Below, one piece after another: positions 41,077 to 49,539 of a stretch of 64,000 nt of DNA. Both the position numbers and the translations under genes were made by a program. Positions within the stretch are counted from its first letter, which is position 1; each line of letters opens with the position of its first letter. The DNA comes from Candidatus Omnitrophota bacterium. GTDB lineage: Bacteria > Omnitrophota > Gorgyraeia > Gygaellales > Profunditerraquicolaceae. The notes beneath the pieces are model-generated. The model made no database searches. It saw nothing but the letters and a program-made list of their open reading frames with translations, and was not told the origin of the DNA. The DNA lies in assembly GCA_026387315.1 (NCBI GenBank), contig JAPLLY010000015.1:1-64000 (forward strand). The letters are read 5' to 3'.

Positions 41077-42471
41077 ATGCCAGTTAAAATAAAATTCTTA
41101 GGAGGCGCAAAAACTGTTACCGGCTCAAGCCATTTAGTTTCGGCGGGAAATACCGATATTCTGCTGGATGGAGGCCTTTTTCAGGGACATCGCGAAGCCT
41201 TCTATAAAATTAACACCACCTTTCATTATAATCCGCGGACGATTAAAGCTATGGTTTTGTCGCATGCGCATATTGATCATTGTGGTAATATTCCTAATTT
41301 GATCAAGCAAGGTTTACGTTGTAAGATCTATACCACTTCGGCAACCAAGGACCTGGCAGATCTGATGCTGGTGGATTCAGGAAAGATCCAGGAAGAAGAT
41401 GTGCGCTATGTAAATAAAATTAACCGGCGCCTGGGGCTGCCTCTGCGTAAAGCCTTATATACTGCTAAGGAGGCTTCCGGAGCCATCCGGATTTTCCGTT
41501 CCATTTCTTATAACCAAAAATTTTGTATTGCCAAAGATGTATTTGCTACGCTTGTCGATGCCGGGCATATTTTGGGCTCAGGGATTATTATTTTGGATAT
41601 TAAAGACGCCCAACGAACTTTACGCCTAGGTTATGCCGTGGATTTGGGTAGGAAGAATCTCCCTCTTTTGAATAATCCGGTAATTCCTAAGGGCCTGGAC
41701 TATTTAATTTTAGAATCTACCTATGGCGGCAGGCTGCATCGGCCGATTGATGAGGCGCAGTCAAAGTTAAGAGAGGCAATTTCCCGGGCGGTTAAAAGAG
41801 GAGGAAAGGTGCTTATTCCTTCCTTTACTTTGGAGCGTACCCAGGAGGTAATCTATTTTTTAAATGAATTACTTAAAGAAAAGATTATTCCCTGCGTACC
41901 GATTTACGTGGATAGCCCGTTAGCTACCAATATTACTGATCTTTTTAAATATCATTTGGATTTTTTAAATGAAAAAACCCGCCAGGCATTTAACCGGGGG
42001 GATAATCCATTTGAATTATTAAATTTACGTTTTATTCGCGAACAAAAGGAATCCAAGGTTTTAAATACGGATAAACGGCCGATGATTATTATTGCCGGCA
42101 GCGGTATGTGCGAGTCTGGAAGAATACTGCATCATTTGCAAAATAATATCGAGGATTCACGCAATATGATTTTGGTGGTCGGATATATGGCCCAGGATAC
42201 CTTAGGCAGAAAGATAGTGGAAAAGATGCCTTTTGTAAAGATATTCGGGGTGGAGTATGAGCTTAATGCGGAAGTGGTGGTGATTAACTCTTTTTCCGGC
42301 CATGCCGACCAGGCGGAACTGCTGGATTTTGTTTCCGGCTGCCTGCCACTTAAACGAATTTTTTTAGTTCACGGAGAACTTGAGCAATCCAAAATACTCG
42401 CGGATATTCTGATACAGAGGGCTCAAGAGGTATATATTCCGGATAAAGACGAAGAAGTATTGCTTAATTAA
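41077..42471 (+). CDS. Beta-CASP metallo-beta-lactamase RNA-processing nuclease
   Basis: This 464-residue cytoplasmic enzyme has the zinc motif SHAHIDHCGN (about 68-77), D161 and H163 in VDAGHILGSG, and a beta-CASP insert with PSFTLERTQEVIYFLNEL. A C-terminal RNA-specificity region reads FSGHADQAELLDF. It is of the CPSF/YSH1-like type and probably cleaves or trims RNA. The substrate cannot be deduced. It has no good ribosome-binding site. Confidence 0.85.
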   Translation: MPVKIKFLGGAKTVTGSSHLVSAGNTDILLDGGLFQGHREAFYKINTTFHYNPRTIKAMVLSHAHIDHCGNIPNLIKQGLRCKIYTTSATKDLADLMLVDSGKIQEEDVRYVNKINRRLGLPLRKALYTAKEASGAIRIFRSISYNQKFCIAKDVFATLVDAGHILGSGIIILDIKDAQRTLRLGYAVDLGRKNLPLLNNPVIPKGLDYLILESTYGGRLHRPIDEAQSKLREAISRAVKRGGKVLIPSFTLERTQEVIYFLNELLKEKIIPCVPIYVDSPLATNITDLFKYHLDFLNEKTRQAFNRGDNPFELLNLRFIREQKESKVLNTDKRPMIIIAGSGMCESGRILHHLQNNIEDSRNMILVVGYMAQDTLGRKIVEKMPFVKIFGVEYELNAEVVVINSFSGHADQAELLDFVSGCLPLKRIFLVHGELEQSKILADILIQRAQEVYIPDKDEEVLLN

Positions 42472-42533
42472 TAGATTCGTGGTAGAGTAACTTTCAAATT
42501 ATATTGGGTAAAATATTATTGGAGGGCATTAAA

Positions 42534-42782
42534 ATGATTGGTGGTTTTTCCACTCCCAAAAAAGATAAAGCGCTTAAGTCTAGCGGCGGCAAACTGGTTA
42601 AGACCGGTGAGATTTTGGTCCGCGGTATTGATACCTATAAGGCGGGGGTTAATGTCCGGGGTTTAGGCACGTTATTCGCGGCTTGTTCGGGTAAGGTCTA
42701 TTTTACGCGTAAAAAAACCAGCCACGGTAAATTACGCACATTTGTAAATGTCGCGCCTCTAGCAACAGTAGTAAAGAAATAA
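42534..42782 (+). CDS. Ribosomal protein L27-like protein
   Basis: This 82-residue basic protein resembles bL27 over GGKLVKTGEILVRG, KAGVNVRGLGTLFA and GKVYF. It lacks the usual N-terminal tail of L27 that reaches the peptidyl-transferase centre; instead it begins MIGGFSTPKKDKALKSS. The ATG at 42534 follows GGAGG by seven bases. An upstream in-frame ATG exists at 42504. The neighbours (nuclease, protease) are not ribosomal genes, so it may be a divergent paralog rather than the standard rpmA. Confidence 0.55.
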   Translation: MIGGFSTPKKDKALKSSGGKLVKTGEILVRGIDTYKAGVNVRGLGTLFAACSGKVYFTRKKTSHGKLRTFVNVAPLATVVKK

Positions 42783-42783
42783 G

Positions 42784-43878
42784 ATGTCGGATTTGGCTAA
42801 AAGCTATTCCCACCAGAAATACGCCTTTTGTATAATTGATACGGTTTACAGTATAGCCCTGCTCCTAGTTTTTTTAGGATCAGGGCTTTCTTTATGCTTA
42901 GAGAATTTTCTTAAAAGTCTTGGCTTGTCCAATTATCTATTAATTGCCGCGTATCTATTGCTTATTTCGTCTATTTTTTATTTATTGAATTTACCGCTTA
43001 ATTTTTATACAAGCTTTACTTTAGAACATAAATTCAACCTGTCTAAACAAAGGCCAAAGGCTTGGGTGGCGGATCAGCTAAAATCCGGGATATTAGCCTA
43101 TATAATTTCTTTGATTTTAATTTTATCTTTTTACTGGACTCTGGGCAAGTTTAATCAATGGTGGCTGGTGATTTCTGTTTTTTGGATAGTTTTTAGCGTG
43201 GTTTTGGCGAAATTGGCTCCGGTTTTAATTATTCCGCTATTTTTTAAGTCCAAGAAACTGGAAGATGAAGTTTTGCGCCAGAGAATTTTTAATTTAGCTT
43301 CTAAAATGCAGGTTAAGGTTATGGATGTTTTTGAAATAGATTTCAGTAAAAAAACGCTCAAAGGCAATGCCGCCTTTACGGGTATGGGTAGAACCAAACG
43401 CGTGCTTCTGGCAGATACCTTAAAAGATAAATATACTCTTGATGAGGTTGAGGTGATTTTAGCACATGAGTTTGCGCATTATCGGCTTGGGCATATGGTC
43501 AAGCTTATTGGGGTAAATTCACTGGTAACTCTAGGGTTATTTTATCTGATTTTTAAGACTAGTGTTTATACTTTAGGGGTATTTAAATTAGATTCTCTCC
43601 TGCAGTTATCCAGCTTGCCGTTGATTTTTATTTATTTTATACTTTTTGGGATTATCATGCAGCCACTGGAAGCATATGTCAGCCGTAGGTTTGAAAAAGA
43701 TGCGGACCTGTTGGCGCTTAAAGTTACCGGCGCCAAAGAGGCGTTTATCAGCCTGATGGAGAAGCTGGCCGCGCAAAATCTCGCTGACCGAAGCCCCCAC
43801 CCCATAATTAAATTCTTCTTTTTTACTCATCCACCGATTGATGAGCGGATAAAAATCGCAAGTTCTTATTTTATTTAA
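42784..43878 (+). CDS. Ste24-type M48 membrane metalloprotease
   Basis: This 364-residue integral membrane protein has the zinc motif HEFAHYRLGH (about 222-231), a third ligand in EKDADLLAL (about 302-310), and multiple helices before and after. The layout matches CAAX prenyl protease 1 (Ste24) homologs, which in bacteria degrade or process membrane proteins. It starts one base after the L27-like stop. Its last codons and TAA lie in a palindrome arm. Confidence 0.82.
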   Translation: MSDLAKSYSHQKYAFCIIDTVYSIALLLVFLGSGLSLCLENFLKSLGLSNYLLIAAYLLLISSIFYLLNLPLNFYTSFTLEHKFNLSKQRPKAWVADQLKSGILAYIISLILILSFYWTLGKFNQWWLVISVFWIVFSVVLAKLAPVLIIPLFFKSKKLEDEVLRQRIFNLASKMQVKVMDVFEIDFSKKTLKGNAAFTGMGRTKRVLLADTLKDKYTLDEVEVILAHEFAHYRLGHMVKLIGVNSLVTLGLFYLIFKTSVYTLGVFKLDSLLQLSSLPLIFIYFILFGIIMQPLEAYVSRRFEKDADLLALKVTGAKEAFISLMEKLAAQNLADRSPHPIIKFFFFTHPPIDERIKIASSYFI

Positions 43879-43951
43879 CGGGTCCTGCCGCAGGAGCGCC
43901 TCTCGCCAAATTTGGCTCGAGGCATCTCCTGCGTCACCCGTTAAATAAAAT
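43868..43951. repeat. Palindrome over the protease stop codon
   Basis: ATTTTATTTAACGGGT (43868-43883) pairs with ACCCGTTAAATAAAAT (43936-43951), with inner GCAGGAG/CTCCTGC and CCAAATTTGG stems. The TAA of the protease gene lies in the left arm. It can serve as a bidirectional terminator between the convergent genes. Confidence 0.8.
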
Positions 43952-43973
43952 TTTCAACTTTTGCTTTTTTATA

Positions 43974-44113
43974 TCTTGCGGTATAGGAAAGTATATAATA
44001 CTTTCCTATACAAGCCCCCCTGCTTCGCTTTGCGAAGCAAAGCGGGGGGGCAAGAAAATTTACTCTAAGACTTTGCCTACTAAAAAGTCATTTACCGAAG
44101 GTAAATTTTCTTG
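43974..44113. repeat. Multi-hairpin repeat, copy B (empty site)
   Basis: This 140-bp unit is almost identical to the one at 38795-39492 minus the IS. It has three successive hairpins with stems GTATAGGAAAGTAT/ACTTTCCTATAC, a C6/G7 GC stem, and CAAGAAAATTTAC/GTAAATTTTCTTG. It contains no ORF. Confidence 0.88.
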
Positions 44114-44120
44114 TGATTAA

Positions 44121-44191
44121 GATAACGGGTGGCTTGGGTGTTTTCGCAGCGCGCCAGCGGCAAGAAAATACCCAAGACAGGACCCGTTATC
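44121..44191. repeat. 70-bp palindromic repeat at the lpxB stop (inverted pair, copy 1)
   Basis: GATAACGGGT (44121-44130) pairs with ACCCGTTATC (44182-44191), with inner GGGTGTTTTC/GAAAATACCC. The lpxB TAA lies in the right arm. The reverse complement of the whole unit recurs at 46311-46380, on the other side of the lpxB-oxidoreductase block. Confidence 0.85.
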
Positions 44192-45326
44192 CTTGTAAAA
44201 ATTCTAAGATTATTTTTGCGGCGCGTTCTGCGGCGCCAGGTTGGCCTAGAGAGTCTTTTACAGTCCTTAAATCTTGGCTCATACGGTTGGCAGAGGCAGG
44301 GTTTTGCAGAAGCTCGATAATGGATTTGGCAATCATTTTAGGCCGGGCGCCGAATTGGATAAACTCCGGGACTACTTTTTTTCCTGCCACAATGTTTACC
44401 ATACCGATGTAAGGAATTTTTACTTGCGGCCGATAAAGTAAATAATTAAACAGGTTAGTTTTGTATACAATTACAAAAGGTTTCTGAAGGATTGCCGCTT
44501 CTAAGGTGGCGGTTCCGGAACAGACCAGGCTTGCCTGGGCAATGTTTAAGCAATCATGAGTTCGGCCGTTGACAATTTTTAAATCTAAAGCCAGATTTTT
44601 GCACTTATTTAAGTAAATTTGCATATCGAGATTAGGGGATTTAGCGATAATAAACTGCGTTTCGCCAATTACCTTATTAACCAGCTGCGCAGCTTTAAGC
44701 ATTAAAGGTAAGATTAATTTTACCTCTTGTTTACGTGAGCCGGGAAGCAGAGCAATAATTTTTTTAGAAGGGTTTATTCCAAAGGTATCCAGAAAATCTT
44801 GTTTTACCGATGAGGGATTTACTAAATCTATTAAAGGGTGCCCTACGCAAGCCGTTTGTATTTGGCGCTGCCGGTAATATTCCTCTTCAAATTTAAAAAG
44901 CACAACCATCATCGAGATAAATTTTTTTATACAACTTATCCTGCCTTCCCTGGAGGCCCAGATCTGCGGGCTGACATAATAGACCACCGGTATGCGTTTA
45001 TTGATGGCGCAAGCTAAGCGCAGGTTAAAACCGGAAAAATCAACTAAGATTATGGCATCCGGTTTATCTTCGTCAATTTTCCTTAAAATTATTTTTTTTA
45101 ACTTAAAGAATTTCGGCAGCTTCTTTAATACATCAAAGAACCCCATGACGGAGAGTTCATTAATATCGCAGAAAATTTCGCATCCAGCTTTAGCTAAATG
45201 TGTTCCTCCGATCCCGGATATTTTTATATTCGAGTCAAGATTTTTAATTGCGTTGATAAGATTACCGGCTAAAAGGTCGCCGGAAGGCTCACCGCAAACA
45301 ATAAATATCTTCTTTATCTGTGCCAT
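44187..45326 (-). CDS. lpxB: Lipid-A-disaccharide synthase
   Basis: This 379-residue glycosyltransferase of lipid A synthesis joins UDP-diacylglucosamine and lipid X at the inner membrane. Its markers are CGEPSGDLLAGNL at the N-terminus, DFSGFNLRLA, YYVSPQIWASREGR and ALLPGSRKQEV, and CSGTATLEAAILQKPFVIVYK in the sugar-nucleotide domain. It overlaps the upstream oxidoreductase gene by 13 bases, so the two are one transcript. Its presence implies a lipid A outer membrane. Confidence 0.93.
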   Translation of the reverse strand: MAQIKKIFIVCGEPSGDLLAGNLINAIKNLDSNIKISGIGGTHLAKAGCEIFCDINELSVMGFFDVLKKLPKFFKLKKIILRKIDEDKPDAIILVDFSGFNLRLACAINKRIPVVYYVSPQIWASREGRISCIKKFISMMVVLFKFEEEYYRQRQIQTACVGHPLIDLVNPSSVKQDFLDTFGINPSKKIIALLPGSRKQEVKLILPLMLKAAQLVNKVIGETQFIIAKSPNLDMQIYLNKCKNLALDLKIVNGRTHDCLNIAQASLVCSGTATLEAAILQKPFVIVYKTNLFNYLLYRPQVKIPYIGMVNIVAGKKVVPEFIQFGARPKMIAKSIIELLQNPASANRMSQDLRTVKDSLGQPGAAERAAKIILEFLQG

Positions 45327-46231
45327 ATCTGTTTTTGGATTTTCAGTGCAACTGCTAAGGCTTGCCGGGCTATGGGGCCAGAAACAAGGGGGGTAGTTTT
45401 ATTGATTACACAAGCAATAAAGGATTCCAATTCTTTTTGCAAGGGTTGTTCTTTTTCTATCGGCAGGCTCTCTTTAGTTATTCCTAAGCCAACCTTTCGG
45501 TAAACCGATGCCTCAGCGTTTTTATAATCCAGGGAGATGTAGGTGTCCTCCTGAAAGATGCGGATCTTACGCATAGAGTCCTCAGATACGCGTGAGGCAG
45601 TGAGGTTAGCCACGCAGCCATTTTTAAAACTCAGGCGGGCATTGGCGATATCTTCGAATTTAGTCAGGACATTTACTCCTACGGAATCAATTCTTTTTAA
45701 GGGAGAGTTAACCAATCCTAAGACAATATCAATATCATGGATCATAATGTCAAGCACTGCTCCCACGTCTAGAGAGCGGTTAGGGAAACTCGAAAGTCTA
45801 TGACATTCGATAAATTTCGGCGCTTTAATGATTTTCAAGGTAGCGGCAAACGCGGAATTAAATCTTTCGATGTGTCCGATCTGGAGGGTAAGTGAATTTC
45901 CAGCGGCGGTTTTAATCAGATCGTCAGCTTCTTTTAAGGTGAGGGTAAAAGGTTTCTCCACCAGGGTGTGGATGCCTGCTTTGAGGAACTCTGCGGCAAC
46001 TTTATGATGCAATGAGGTGGGTACGGCAATGCTTACCGCGTCAACTTGATTAAAAAGTTCCTGATAATCAGTATATCCGGCTACTTTTAAATTAGAACAA
46101 GTTTGGTTTAAAGATTCCTGATTGGTGTCGCATAAACCCACCAGCCGGCAATTTGGGCTTTCCTTATATATCTTAGCGTGAATACTGCCTAAATGCCCTA
46201 CCCCGATTACGCCTACTCTAAGTTTATCCAT
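45314..46231 (-). CDS. Gfo/Idh/MocA oxidoreductase, possible GnnA
   Basis: This 305-residue NAD(P)-dependent enzyme has a Rossmann motif GVGHLGSIHAKIY (about 10-22) and the family EKPFTLTLKEA motif (lysine about 93), followed by GHIERFNSAF. Its place directly before lpxB recalls GnnA, which oxidises UDP-GlcNAc for 2,3-diamino lipid A. I infer that role from position only, since the substrate cannot be read from sequence and no GnnB aminotransferase is visible. Its promoter predicts a leaderless mRNA. Confidence 0.75.
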   Translation of the reverse strand: MDKLRVGVIGVGHLGSIHAKIYKESPNCRLVGLCDTNQESLNQTCSNLKVAGYTDYQELFNQVDAVSIAVPTSLHHKVAAEFLKAGIHTLVEKPFTLTLKEADDLIKTAAGNSLTLQIGHIERFNSAFAATLKIIKAPKFIECHRLSSFPNRSLDVGAVLDIMIHDIDIVLGLVNSPLKRIDSVGVNVLTKFEDIANARLSFKNGCVANLTASRVSEDSMRKIRIFQEDTYISLDYKNAEASVYRKVGLGITKESLPIEKEQPLQKELESFIACVINKTTPLVSGPIARQALAVALKIQKQIWHR

Positions 46232-46237
46232 ATACTA

Positions 46238-46266
46238 ATCATAGCAAAGTGTGTGTTTTCTTTCAA
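46238..46266 (-). promoter_or_regulatory. Promoter of the oxidoreductase-lpxB pair, leaderless
   Basis: On the minus strand TTGAAA (46266-46261) and TATGAT (46243-46238) have a 17-bp spacer. Six bases separate the -10 from the ATG at 46231, so the transcript would start at the A of the start codon. There is no Shine-Dalgarno. Confidence 0.6.
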
Positions 46267-46310
46267 TCAAAATCTTATTATGGGGGTGGTAAAATCTGAA
46301 GTATTCTTAG

Positions 46311-46380
46311 GATAATGGGTCCTGTCTTGGGTATTTTCTAGCGCTGACGCGCTTCGAAAACACCCAAGCCACCCATTATC
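46311..46380. repeat. 70-bp palindromic repeat (inverted pair, copy 2)
   Basis: GATAATGGGT pairs with ACCCATTATC, with inner GGGTATTTTC/GAAAACACCC. It is the reverse complement of the unit at 44121-44191, with a C-to-T change in one outer arm matched by G-to-A in the other, so pairing is kept. Confidence 0.85.
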
Positions 46381-46426
46381 TAAATGAGATGCTATTCGAG
46401 CCCAAGGCTCGCCACCCGCTAATGGT

Positions 46427-46626
46427 ATTGCTAATTTATAAGATTTCCGGCTTTTGCTGGAGGCACAATTAGAAGATTCTCGGCAGCTGTGTGCAAGGAA
46501 TTACGTCGAGCGCAGGCGATGTCCTTTTAGCGTAAGGAACACGCCGTAGCGAGACGTAAACCGCGAGCACATCAGCGAAAATCTTCGTGCCGGAAGCAAG
46601 AGCCGGAAATCTTAAGATAATGCAAT
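46427..46626. repeat. About 200-bp nested imperfect palindrome
   Basis: AAGATTTCCGGCT (46440-46452) is matched by AGCCGGAAATCTT (46601-46613). Inside are GAAGATT/AATCTTC, TGTG/CACA, TTACGTC/GACGTAA and GTCCTT/AAGGAAC pairings. No ORF is plausible. It lies between the lpxB block and msbA and is the only copy in the window. Confidence 0.7.
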
Positions 46627-46644
46627 AAAAATGCAATAAAAAGG

Positions 46645-46674
46645 TTTGCTATGGTTAAGGGGATATGTTAAAAT
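46645..46674 (+). promoter_or_regulatory. Probable msbA promoter
   Basis: TAAAAT (46669-46674) is preceded by TG at the extended -10 position, with TTTGCT (46645-46650) 18 bp upstream. The -35 is weak. Confidence 0.4.
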
Positions 46675-46704
46675 ACTCTTTCTAAAAGTCGAAAGAGGTA
46701 AAAG

Positions 46705-48492
46705 ATGAAGGATTATTTAAAGTTATTGCAATTTGTGAAACCTTATAAGGGGCCTTTTTTTGTGGCTACCGTTTGCATGGGGTTTTCCGCGGTGTTTGAT
46801 GGGGTATCTTTGGGAATGATAGTGCCTCTGGCGGATAAGGTTATGACGAATAAAAAAATCATTGTTCCTGCCAAATTGCCGGATTTTTTGGCGGGCCTTG
46901 TGGATAAAATCAATAATACTCCTGCGGAGATTATGATTAACTATATAGCGGTCAGCGTCCTTTTGCTTTTCCTCTTAAAAGGTTTTTTTGGGTTTTTTCA
47001 AAATTATATTTTGTCGGATATCGGCCAGCGGGTGATTCGGGACATTAAAAGCCAGCTTTACGCTAAGATCCAGTCATTATCGCTTAATTATTTTACGCAT
47101 AAACGCGGCGGTGAGCTGATGTCGCGGATTACTAACGACGTTAAAATCGTGGAGAATGCCGTATCCTATGGCTCAAGGGATTTGATCTATCAGAGCCTGC
47201 AGGTAGTTGTTTTTGCCACGGTTATTTTCTTTTTTTATTTTAGGATGGCTTTAGTCGCGTTTGTGTTTGTGCCTTTAATCAGTTTTCCGATTATAAAAGT
47301 TGGTAAGGCTTTAAGAAAGCTTTCTAAGCGTTCCCAGGAAAAAATCGCCGATACCAACTCCTTGCTCTATGAGACGATTATGGGCGCCAGGATTGTCAAG
47401 GCTTTTAATATGGAAGAGTATGAGGTTAATAAGTTTAACCGGGTAAACGCGGATTATTATAAAATCTGCATGAAGACAATTAAGCGCTCGCTCCTACTTG
47501 GCCCCTTTACGGAGTATTTAGCGGTAGTGGCCGGTATTCTGGTATTTATCTGGGGCGGCCATGAGGTTATTGCCGGGAGGGTATCTTTCGGTGTTTTCGG
47601 GTTTTGTATAGGTTGTTTTTTTTCTTTGTTCTCGCCATTTAAAAAATTAAGCCAGGTTAATGCTTTGAATCAGCAGGGCATGGCCGCTAGTGAGCGCATC
47701 CATGAGGTATTGGAGACAGAGGCCAGCGTAAAAGAGCCTCTGTCGGCCAAGATTTTGAGCGGTTTTAAGAAGCAGATCAAGTTTAATGATATTGGGTTTA
47801 GTTATGCCGATACGCAAATTTTAAAAGGCATTAACTTAGATATAGAATATGGCCAGATGCTGGCGATTGTCGGCCCGAGCGGCTCGGGAAAAAGTACCCT
47901 GGTAGATTTAATTCCGCGTTTTTACGATCCGCAAAATGGAGCGGTATTGATTGACGGAGTCAATATCCGGGAATTTAGTTTAAAGTCATTACGCAACCAG
48001 GTGGGCATCGTTAATCAGGAAACCATGCTCTTTAATGATACGATTCGGGCTAATATTGCTTACGGCAAACCTAATGCTTCTTTTGAAGAGATAGAGGAGG
48101 CAGCCAGAAAAGCGCATGCCCATGATTTTATACTTAATTGCGCGCAAGGTTATGAGACGATTATTGGTGACCGGGGGGTAATGATTTCCGGTGGAGAGCG
48201 CCAGCGGATTGCTATTGCCCGCGCCCTCTTAAAGGATGCTCCGATATTAATCTTGGATGAAGCTACTTCGCAATTGGATTCTACGTCTGAGCGTATTGTG
48301 CAGGAAGCTTTGGATCGTTTGGTTAGCGGTAGAACGGTATTTATGATTGCGCATCGGCTTTCTACAGTAAGAAATGCCAATAGAATTGTAGTTTTAGATA
48401 AAGGCTCGATTGTTGAGCAGGGAACGCATAGTCAGCTGCTGGAAAAGAACGGTTTATATAAGCGGCTGTATGATGCCCAAGAGATACAATAA
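46705..48492 (+). CDS. msbA: MsbA-type ABC exporter
   Basis: This 595-residue half-transporter has six membrane helices (about 15-310), then an ATPase domain with Walker A GPSGSGKST (390-398), Q-loop NQET, signature ISGGERQR, Walker B LILDEA and H-loop AHRLS. All key motifs are intact. It probably works as a homodimer flipping lipid A core, given the lpxB block just upstream on the other strand. A different lipid or drug substrate cannot be excluded. GAGG precedes the ATG. Confidence 0.85.
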   Translation: MKDYLKLLQFVKPYKGPFFVATVCMGFSAVFDGVSLGMIVPLADKVMTNKKIIVPAKLPDFLAGLVDKINNTPAEIMINYIAVSVLLLFLLKGFFGFFQNYILSDIGQRVIRDIKSQLYAKIQSLSLNYFTHKRGGELMSRITNDVKIVENAVSYGSRDLIYQSLQVVVFATVIFFFYFRMALVAFVFVPLISFPIIKVGKALRKLSKRSQEKIADTNSLLYETIMGARIVKAFNMEEYEVNKFNRVNADYYKICMKTIKRSLLLGPFTEYLAVVAGILVFIWGGHEVIAGRVSFGVFGFCIGCFFSLFSPFKKLSQVNALNQQGMAASERIHEVLETEASVKEPLSAKILSGFKKQIKFNDIGFSYADTQILKGINLDIEYGQMLAIVGPSGSGKSTLVDLIPRFYDPQNGAVLIDGVNIREFSLKSLRNQVGIVNQETMLFNDTIRANIAYGKPNASFEEIEEAARKAHAHDFILNCAQGYETIIGDRGVMISGGERQRIAIARALLKDAPILILDEATSQLDSTSERIVQEALDRLVSGRTVFMIAHRLSTVRNANRIVVLDKGSIVEQGTHSQLLEKNGLYKRLYDAQEIQ

Positions 48493-48506
48493 TAAGTATT
48501 ATTAGG

Positions 48507-48534
48507 TTGCAAATAGGTAAAATTTTGCTATAAT
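48507..48534 (+). promoter_or_regulatory. rpsB promoter
   Basis: TTGCAA (48507-48512) and TATAAT (48529-48534) have a 16-bp spacer. The leader after it contains TTTTTGCC and GGCAAAAA, which can pair across about 14 bases before the Shine-Dalgarno. It is a possible autoregulatory site for S2, by analogy with rpsB leaders in other bacteria. Confidence 0.65.
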
Positions 48535-48609
48535 TACCCGATTAACTTTTTGCCTTACCTATAAGAAGGGCAAAAAATGCATATTAACCAATAGCGAAGG
48601 AGTAAAGAC

Positions 48610-49500
48610 GTGCCATCAGACTTAATCAAGCAACTTTTAGAAGCGGGCGTGCATTTTGGCCACCAGACTAAACGCTGGAATCCCAAAATGAAGAAGTTTA
48701 TTTTTGGCTCAAGAAGCGGTATTTACATTATCGACTTGGAAAAGACCCAGGAGTGCATTAACGCGGCCCGGGATTTTTTAATGGAGATAACCTCAAAAGG
48801 AGAATTCATCCTTTTTGTGGGAACTAAAAAGCAGGCTCAGGATGTAATTAAGCAAGAGGCTATCCGCAGCGGAATGTATTACGTTACTGACCGCTGGCCG
48901 GGCGGTATGCTTACTAATTTTGCCACTATCAAAAAGAGTATTAATCGTCTAAAGGACATTGAAAAGATGCGCACTGACGGAACATTTGAGAAGTTGACTA
49001 AAAAGGAAATCGCGCGCCTGGAAAAAGAGCTGGCTAAGCTCAATAAGAATTTCTCAGGGATTGTTGCTATGGAACGCATGCCCAAAGCAGCGTTTGTTGT
49101 GGATACCAAAAAAGAAGAGACTGCGGTACGCGAAGCGCGCAGGCTGGGGATTCCGATTATCGGATTGATTGATACTAACTCCAATCCTGATTTGGTAGAT
49201 TATCCTATTCCCGGTAACGATGATGCCGCCAAATCCATTCGCACGATAGTTTCGATTATTGCCGATACGATTATCGAGGGAAGAAAGAAATTCCTGTCCT
49301 ATCTTGCTCAGGAAGGGGTTAAAGTAGAAGAGGCTAAGAGCGATATTTCTACAGAGGTTCTTCCGGAAGAAGAGGTTAAAATTAAAGAAATCGAAGAGAT
49401 TGTTGAGGATAGCCAGCCGCCTGATGAGGCTTCAGCAATAAAAAGGGCGCACGCCAAGGCAGCCGCGGAAATTAATCCGAAACTCAGGAAAAAAGGGTAG
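48610..49500 (+). CDS. rpsB: Ribosomal protein S2
   Basis: This 296-residue 30S protein has the family motifs LLEAGVHFGHQTKRWNPKM, FVGTKKQAQ, RWPGGMLTNF and IGLIDTNSNPDLVDYPIPGNDDA. About 60 residues beyond the usual S2 core form an acidic, lysine-ended tail (from about 240), longer than in E. coli (241 residues). The start is GTG at 48610, eight bases after AGGAG. It heads rpsB-tsf-pyrH-frr, a common bacterial order. Confidence 0.96.
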   Translation: MPSDLIKQLLEAGVHFGHQTKRWNPKMKKFIFGSRSGIYIIDLEKTQECINAARDFLMEITSKGEFILFVGTKKQAQDVIKQEAIRSGMYYVTDRWPGGMLTNFATIKKSINRLKDIEKMRTDGTFEKLTKKEIARLEKELAKLNKNFSGIVAMERMPKAAFVVDTKKEETAVREARRLGIPIIGLIDTNSNPDLVDYPIPGNDDAAKSIRTIVSIIADTIIEGRKKFLSYLAQEGVKVEEAKSDISTEVLPEEEVKIKEIEEIVEDSQPPDEASAIKRAHAKAAAEINPKLRKKG

Positions 49501-49510
49501 TTAAGAAAGT

Positions 49511-49528
49511 CTGCCTGCCGGCAGGCAG
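49511..49528. repeat. Perfect palindrome before tsf
   Basis: CTGCCTGCC/GGCAGGCAG is the same core as the palindrome at 7212-7231. It again lies just before the ribosome-binding region, here AAAGGTG, of a gene (tsf, GTG at 49540). Confidence 0.85.
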
Positions 49529-49539
49529 AAAGGTGTGAA

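Noticed and set aside
44113-44412. 99-residue plus-strand ORF over 44113-44412
   Set aside because: It runs through a palindrome and antisense to lpxB. No protein-like pattern.
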